DNA of 64,000 nucleotides from Streptomyces sp. NRRL S-646. Lineage in GTDB: Bacteria > Actinomycetota > Actinomycetes > Streptomycetales > Streptomycetaceae. The position numbers and the translations under genes were made by a program. Below the pieces are notes generated by a model, which was not told the DNA's origin, did not search any database, and worked only from the letters and a program-made list of their open reading frames with translations. The first letter of the stretch is position 1, and each line of letters begins with the position of its first letter. Location of the stretch: assembly GCF_000720765.1 (NCBI RefSeq), contig NZ_JODC01000011.1, positions 372,001 through 436,000 of the forward strand, in the 5' to 3' direction. Positions 60,098 through 64,000 of the stretch are shown piece after piece.

Positions 60098-60580
60098 TCA
60101 GCGCCCGAGCCACTCCTCCACTACGGCGAAGTCCGCGTCGGTGAGCCCGTACCGGTGGTCGACCCGGTGCAGCAGGGCGGGCGCCGGATGGTGTGCGGCG
60201 ACCCAGGTGACGTCGGCGGCGGTGATCTCGTCGTCGACCCAGACGAAGGGGCGGCCGTCCGCCCAGGCCACGAGCGGCCGGGTCTTCCAGTGCAGTGGTG
60301 TCGGCGGCTCGTCCTCGTCCGGCCAGTCCACCGACGGCAGCGGGGGCAGGCCGAGCCAGGGCGCGACGCACACGTTCGCGTCGTCCAGCCAGGTCGTCGC
60401 CCACACCAGCTCGCAGTCCAGCGCCACCAGCCGCGCGCCGAGCCCGGGGTCGATGCGGTTCAGCAGCGGTTGGCCCGCGACCGCCGCCTGCGGCAACGGA
60501 AATTGCGGCTCGTACGAGGGGTACGGGTGCGCCGAGCCGAAGGGGATCAGCGTGCCGTCGATGTCGAGGAAGAGCAGCAT
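60098..60580 (-). CDS. HAD-superfamily-like protein
   Basis: 160 aa. It begins MLLFLDIDGTLIPFGSAHPY, the HAD motif I DxDGT with both Asp residues. A C-terminal FVWVDDEITAAD could supply the acidic motif IV. The protein lacks a clear cap domain. ATG at 60580 shares one base with the upstream stop. It may be a small phosphatase; the substrate is unknown. Confidence 0.8.
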   Translation of the reverse strand: MLLFLDIDGTLIPFGSAHPYPSYEPQFPLPQAAVAGQPLLNRIDPGLGARLVALDCELVWATTWLDDANVCVAPWLGLPPLPSVDWPDEDEPPTPLHWKTRPLVAWADGRPFVWVDDEITAADVTWVAAHHPAPALLHRVDHRYGLTDADFAVVEEWLGR

Positions 60581-61203
60581 CAGCCCTCGAATCCCTGCTC
60601 CGCCAGGATCTTGTCGATGCGTGCCCGGTGCGCCGCCTCCCATGCGTCCAGCGACTCGTCGGCCTCCTTGGCGAGCTTGGCCCGGGCCGCCGTGAGCACC
60701 TCGTCGCGGCGGGCGGCGGGCACGGCGACGACGCCCTCCTCGTCGGCCACGACGATGTCGCCCGCCTCGATCCGTACGCCACCGCAGGTCACCGGCTCGC
60801 CCAGCGGCCGTACGACCGACTTGGCGCCCGGGATGGGGATGACGCCCCGGGCGAACACCGGGAACCGTGCCTCGCGCACCTCGGCGAGATCGCGGATCAG
60901 TCCGTCCAGCACGAAGGCCGCGACGCCGCGACGCTGGGCGACGGCGCAGACGTTGCCGCCCGCGAGCGCCCAGTCCAGGTCTCCGGACTCCGCGACGACG
61001 ACCGATCCGGGCTCGGCGCGGTGGATGGCGGCGTGCAGCATCAGGTTGTCGCCGGGCGGGCAGCTGACGGTGAAGGCCGGTCCGGCCACCCGCCCGTGCG
61101 GTCCCCACAGGGGGCGGATCCCGATGTCCATGACCTGTCCGCGGCCCAGGAGGTCGGCGAGAGTGGTGGTGGGGATGGTCCGGAACTCGGTGGCATCAGT
61201 CAT
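60580..61203 (-). CDS. RraA-family protein (HMG aldolase-like)
   Basis: 207 aa. RraA fold: TTLADLLGRGQVMDIGIRPL, GNVCAVAQRRGVAAFVLDGLIRD (glycine and DGxxRD loop with the Arg-Asp pair) and IEAGDIVVADEEGVVAVPA. Family members are 4-hydroxy-4-methyl-2-oxoglutarate aldolases or oxaloacetate decarboxylases, or RNase E inhibitors; the metal/substrate Asp in the DGLIRD motif is kept. The stop is shared with the start of the HAD gene. Confidence 0.87.
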   Translation of the reverse strand: MTDATEFRTIPTTTLADLLGRGQVMDIGIRPLWGPHGRVAGPAFTVSCPPGDNLMLHAAIHRAEPGSVVVAESGDLDWALAGGNVCAVAQRRGVAAFVLDGLIRDLAEVREARFPVFARGVIPIPGAKSVVRPLGEPVTCGGVRIEAGDIVVADEEGVVAVPAARRDEVLTAARAKLAKEADESLDAWEAAHRARIDKILAEQGFEG

Positions 61204-61368
61204 ACGTCGGACGTTATCGTCCGGTGCATGACTGCCGGGTCGGCCTTGTGCCGTGAGCGAGTTGGGTGCCCGGCCTCTGAGTGAGGCCAGGGCGGGCGCG
61301 AAGCCCGCCTCTTTCTCTGCGCCGCCTTCGAACCCTTCGAAAGACACCAGCTGCAGAGAAAGAAGAGA

Positions 61369-62226
61369 ATGCCCAACGGCGACAACAAGAAGTTCATCGA
61401 CTTCAACCAGCAGGTCATCGACGAGTTCCGCGCCCACCAGGGCCGCGTCGGCGGCCCCTTCGAGGGTGGCCGGCTGCTCCTGCTGACCACCACCGGCGCC
61501 CGCACCGGTACCTCGCACACCACTCCCGTCGGCTACCTCCCCGACGGCGGGGAACGCGTCCTGGTCATCGCCTCCGCGGGCGGCTCCCCCAAGCACCCGG
61601 ACTGGTACCACAACCTCCTGGCCAACCCCCAAGTCACCGTCGAGAGCGGTGTGTTCACGTACGAGGCGCGGGCCGTCGTACTCGCCGGCGAGGAGCGGGA
61701 GGAGGCCTGGGCGCGGGCGGTGGAGGCGGACCCCGGCTGGGCGGAGTACCAGAAGAAGACCGAACGGATCATCCCGGTGGTCGCCCTGCACGCGATCACG
61801 AACGGCGGCCCGGGGAAGATCAACGCCTCCTCGCCGGGCGAGGCGATCAAGGTGGTGCACGACGCCTTCCGCCGTGAACTCGCCCTGATCCGCAAGGAGA
61901 TGGTGGCGGGCAACGGCACCCTCGGCGCCCAGCTGCGCGTCAACTGCCTGACCTTCTGCCAGGGCCTGCACAACCACCACACCGGCGAGGACACGATGAT
62001 GTTCCCGTTCCTCGCCGACCGTCACCCCGAGGCGAACCCGGTGCTCAGGCGCCTGGGCGAGGAGCACGAGCAGATCGCCGCCCTGGTGGCGGAGTTGCGC
62101 CGCGCGATGACCGACGAGAACCCGACCGCGGCCGCCGCCGAGGTCGAGCGCCTCACCCTCGCCCTCGAAGCCCATCTGACGTACGAGGAGGATGAGCTGA
62201 TCCCCCTCCTCGACGCCTCCGCCTGA
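61369..62226 (+). CDS. F420-dependent nitroreductase-type domain fused to hemerythrin domain
   Basis: 285 aa. Residues about 1-145 are a Ddn/F420-dependent deazaflavin reductase domain (LLLLTTTGARTGTSHTTPVGYL, GSPKHPDWYHNLLANPQVTV). Residues about 160-285 are an HHE hemerythrin domain with iron ligands in GLHNHHTGED, LGEEHEQIAAL and LEAHLTYEEDELIPLL. It could reduce a substrate with F420H2 while sensing or binding O2, NO or iron via the di-iron site. Divergent from rraA. Confidence 0.92.
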   Translation: MPNGDNKKFIDFNQQVIDEFRAHQGRVGGPFEGGRLLLLTTTGARTGTSHTTPVGYLPDGGERVLVIASAGGSPKHPDWYHNLLANPQVTVESGVFTYEARAVVLAGEEREEAWARAVEADPGWAEYQKKTERIIPVVALHAITNGGPGKINASSPGEAIKVVHDAFRRELALIRKEMVAGNGTLGAQLRVNCLTFCQGLHNHHTGEDTMMFPFLADRHPEANPVLRRLGEEHEQIAALVAELRRAMTDENPTAAAAEVERLTLALEAHLTYEEDELIPLLDASA

Positions 62227-62398
62227 CCGGCGGGCGGCCGCTGCCGCTTTCCGATTCCCGGTTTCGGTGCCCCGGCGCCCGAGGTCCGGGCCCCGGCTCC
62301 GGGGCGCGAGCCGACGCCGACCGGGTGCCTCCTTTCTTGGGGGCGAAAGCCGCCCCGAAGACACGACTGCCCGCAGTTACGGCGGCGTCGGCGCCTGG

Positions 62399-62455
62399 TT
62401 CGGGCTTCGGCCTCGGGCTCCGGCTTCGGCTCCGGCTTCGGCTCCGGCTCCGGCT
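62399..62455. repeat. 12-bp GGCTTCGGCTCC-type tandem repeat
   Basis: About four imperfect copies of GGCTCCGGCTTC run to the helicase stop. The repeat lies in the 227-bp convergent gap after the F420/hemerythrin gene. It is low complexity, perhaps variable in copy number between strains. Confidence 0.75.
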
Positions 62456-64000
62456 AGAACGGCAGCGGCCGCCCGTGCACCACCTCCAGCCGCGAGACGG
62501 CCCGGGTCAGCACGACGTACAGCCGGTGCAGGCCGCGTGCCTCCGCCTCCGCGATCGCCGCGGGCTCGACGGCGACGACATGGTCGTACTCGAGTCCCTT
62601 GACGAGCGCCGCCGGTACGACGGTCACGCGGGCGCCCAGCTCGTCCGGTCCCGCGGTCCTGATCCCGGCCGCGCGGAGCGCCCGTGTCACCCGGTCCATG
62701 TCGGCGTCAGCAGCCACGACTCCGACCGATCCCTCATGACCGAGCGCATCGCGTACGGCGTCCACGACCGCACCCGGCAGATCGGCTCCCGCCTCCCGCA
62801 CCCTCAACTCGCCGTCCCGGCGCAGGGACCGCCCCGCCGGGACGTCGACGTCCAGCCGCTCCAGCAGCCGGTTGGCGAGTGCGACGACGGCCCCGGGCAC
62901 CCGGAACCCGGTCGTCAGCGGCACCACGGCCGCGTCCGGTTTCCCCAGGTGCCGCAGGACCGTGTCCCAGGACCGCGCCGCCCAGGGCGTGGTCCCCTGC
63001 GCCAGGTCGCCGAGCACGGTGAGCGACCCGAAGGGTGCGCGCCGCGCGATGGCCCGGCATTCCATCGGGGAGAGGTCCTGCGCCTCGTCGACGACGACAT
63101 GGCCGTACCCCTCGGGGTGCTCGACGAGCCCGGAGACCTCGTCGAGGAGCACCAGGTCGGCGGCCGACCAGCGAGCCGACTTCCACGACCGCGGGGGCTT
63201 GGCCCACAGCAGTGCCCGCTGCTCGTCGGCGTCCAGCAGCCCGTCGGCGGCGAATGCCAACATCCGTGCGTCTACGAGCAGTTGGGCAACGACCTCCTCG
63301 GGCCGCACCCGCGGCCACACGGCGTCGACATACGCCCCGACCGCCCGCGCCCGCGAGATCCTCTGCACCCAGGCGTTCGACTGCGGCCCGGCCCGCCGCT
63401 CGGCCTGCAGCTGGATACTCCGTACGACCCGCATCCGCACCCGTTCCCGCCCGATCCCGTACGGCGGCTCCTCGGCCAGCACACCCTCGACGATCCGTAC
63501 GAGCTCGCCGGCCCCGACCCGCCACCGGTACGAGCCGTCGTCCACGGAAAGGGGTTCGACCCCGTCGCCGGAGACATTCGCGTACAGCGCCCGGCGCAGC
63601 ACCTCCGCCATCCGGGCGTCGTGCTTGACGACGGCGGCCCGCTCGCTGTCGGTCCCCCTGACCGGGTGCGCGGCGATCTCCTCCTGGAGCGTCGACTGCC
63701 GTACGCCGGTCTCGCCGAGGGCGGGCAGAACCTGGGAGATGTAGGAGAGGAAGGTCCGGTTGGGGCCGAGGATGAGCAGTCCGCCGCGCTTGATGCGCTG
63801 CGGGTGGGTGTAGAGGAGGTAGGCGGCCCGGTGCAGCCCGACCGCGGTCTTGCCGGTGCCGGGAGCGCCCTGCACGCACACGGAAACGCCCAGGTCTCCT
63901 CGTACGAGATCGTCCTGCTCGGGCTGGATGGTCGCTGCGATGTCACGCATGGGGCCGACGCGGGGCCGTTCGATCTCCCGGGCGACGATGTCGCTCGCCC
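62454..64000 (-). CDS. HelD/HelR-like superfamily 1 helicase, 5' end outside the window
   Basis: At least 515 residues; the frame is open to the right edge, so the N-terminus is missing. Walker A is QGAPGTGKTAVGLHRAAYLL, Walker B VVVDEAQDLSPMECR, and other SF1 motifs include VLGDLAQGTTPWA and VVPAALVKGLEYDHVVAVE. The segment RDIAATIQPEQDDLVRGDLG before the P-loop is typical of HelD proteins, which release RNA polymerase from stalled complexes and, in Streptomyces (HelR), protect it from rifamycins. The lost N-terminal coiled coil decides between HelD and HelR classes. Confidence 0.9.
   Translation of the reverse strand, partial: ASDIVAREIERPRVGPMRDIAATIQPEQDDLVRGDLGVSVCVQGAPGTGKTAVGLHRAAYLLYTHPQRIKRGGLLILGPNRTFLSYISQVLPALGETGVRQSTLQEEIAAHPVRGTDSERAAVVKHDARMAEVLRRALYANVSGDGVEPLSVDDGSYRWRVGAGELVRIVEGVLAEEPPYGIGRERVRMRVVRSIQLQAERRAGPQSNAWVQRISRARAVGAYVDAVWPRVRPEEVVAQLLVDARMLAFAADGLLDADEQRALLWAKPPRSWKSARWSAADLVLLDEVSGLVEHPEGYGHVVVDEAQDLSPMECRAIARRAPFGSLTVLGDLAQGTTPWAARSWDTVLRHLGKPDAAVVPLTTGFRVPGAVVALANRLLERLDVDVPAGRSLRRDGELRVREAGADLPGAVVDAVRDALGHEGSVGVVAADADMDRVTRALRAAGIRTAGPDELGARVTVVPAALVKGLEYDHVVAVEPAAIAEAEARGLHRLYVVLTRAVSRLEVVHGRPLPF

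Overview
The window is a piece of Streptomyces chromosome. Base composition is very GC-rich, third codon positions are almost always G or C, GTG starts are common, and neighbouring genes often overlap by 4 bp. The order msiK - nucleotidyltransferase - DoxX protein - rlmB - cysS - ispF - ispD - carD - phoP/phoR - phoU - nickel-binding protein - gpmA - mshA matches the conserved core known from S. coelicolor around SCO4240 to SCO4200. I made this comparison from memory, not by a search.

Positions 1 to about 19,120 (all minus strand) hold a biosynthetic gene cluster, probably one long operon read leftwards and cut by the left edge. Read in transcription order it encodes a 48-aa peptide, a 117-aa protein with a Cys-rich tail, a C-A-T NRPS module, a thioesterase/double acyl-CoA-dehydrogenase fusion, a P450, a GNAT acetyltransferase, two proteins that look like the AziU2/AziU3 (Vzb10/11) aziridine-forming pair, a DegT aminotransferase, both halves of a transketolase, the amino-group carrier LysW (55 aa), LysX, LysY, LysZ, LysK, a PAPS sulfotransferase and an MFS exporter. 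Together these fit the carrier-protein route of vazabitide/azinomycin biosynthesis. Glutamate is held on LysW and reduced to the semialdehyde. It is then extended by two carbons, transaminated, O-sulfated and closed to an aziridine by sulfate loss. The product is probably a small peptide carrying a 1-azabicyclo[3.1.0]hexane unit. The thioesterase-dehydrogenase fusion and the single NRPS module suggest it is not simply azinomycin or vazabitide.

Positions 19,120 to 21,760 are the cluster's right flank: a divergent LuxR/TrmB-type regulator with an inverted-repeat operator candidate, a 51-aa protein coupled to a flavoprotein, and a tRNA-Thr(TGT).

Positions 21,970 to 37,400 are core genome: sugar ABC ATPase MsiK, isoprenoid (ispD, ispF), cysteinyl-tRNA synthetase, rRNA methylation, CarD, and the PhoR-PhoP/PhoU phosphate system with a PHO box.

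Positions 37,400 to 50,500 alternate core genes (gpmA, an MFS pump) with accessory material: an XRE/DUF397 pair, a lone TnpB element inserted at the end of an anti-sigma-like ATPase gene, a secreted ribosome-inactivating protein, a Cys-free double-glycine peptide, an AraC/DUF2000 pair and a Tat-exported beta-helix protein.

Positions 50,500 to 64,000 return to the core: YbjN and MshA (mycothiol), a NlpC/P60 hydrolase, a PP2C phosphatase, a small membrane protein, a Lys/Ala-rich surface-type protein, an XRE regulator, an ECF41 sigma factor with its carboxymuconolactone-decarboxylase partner, a HAD protein, an RraA-like protein, an F420-reductase/hemerythrin fusion and a HelD/HelR-type helicase cut by the right edge.
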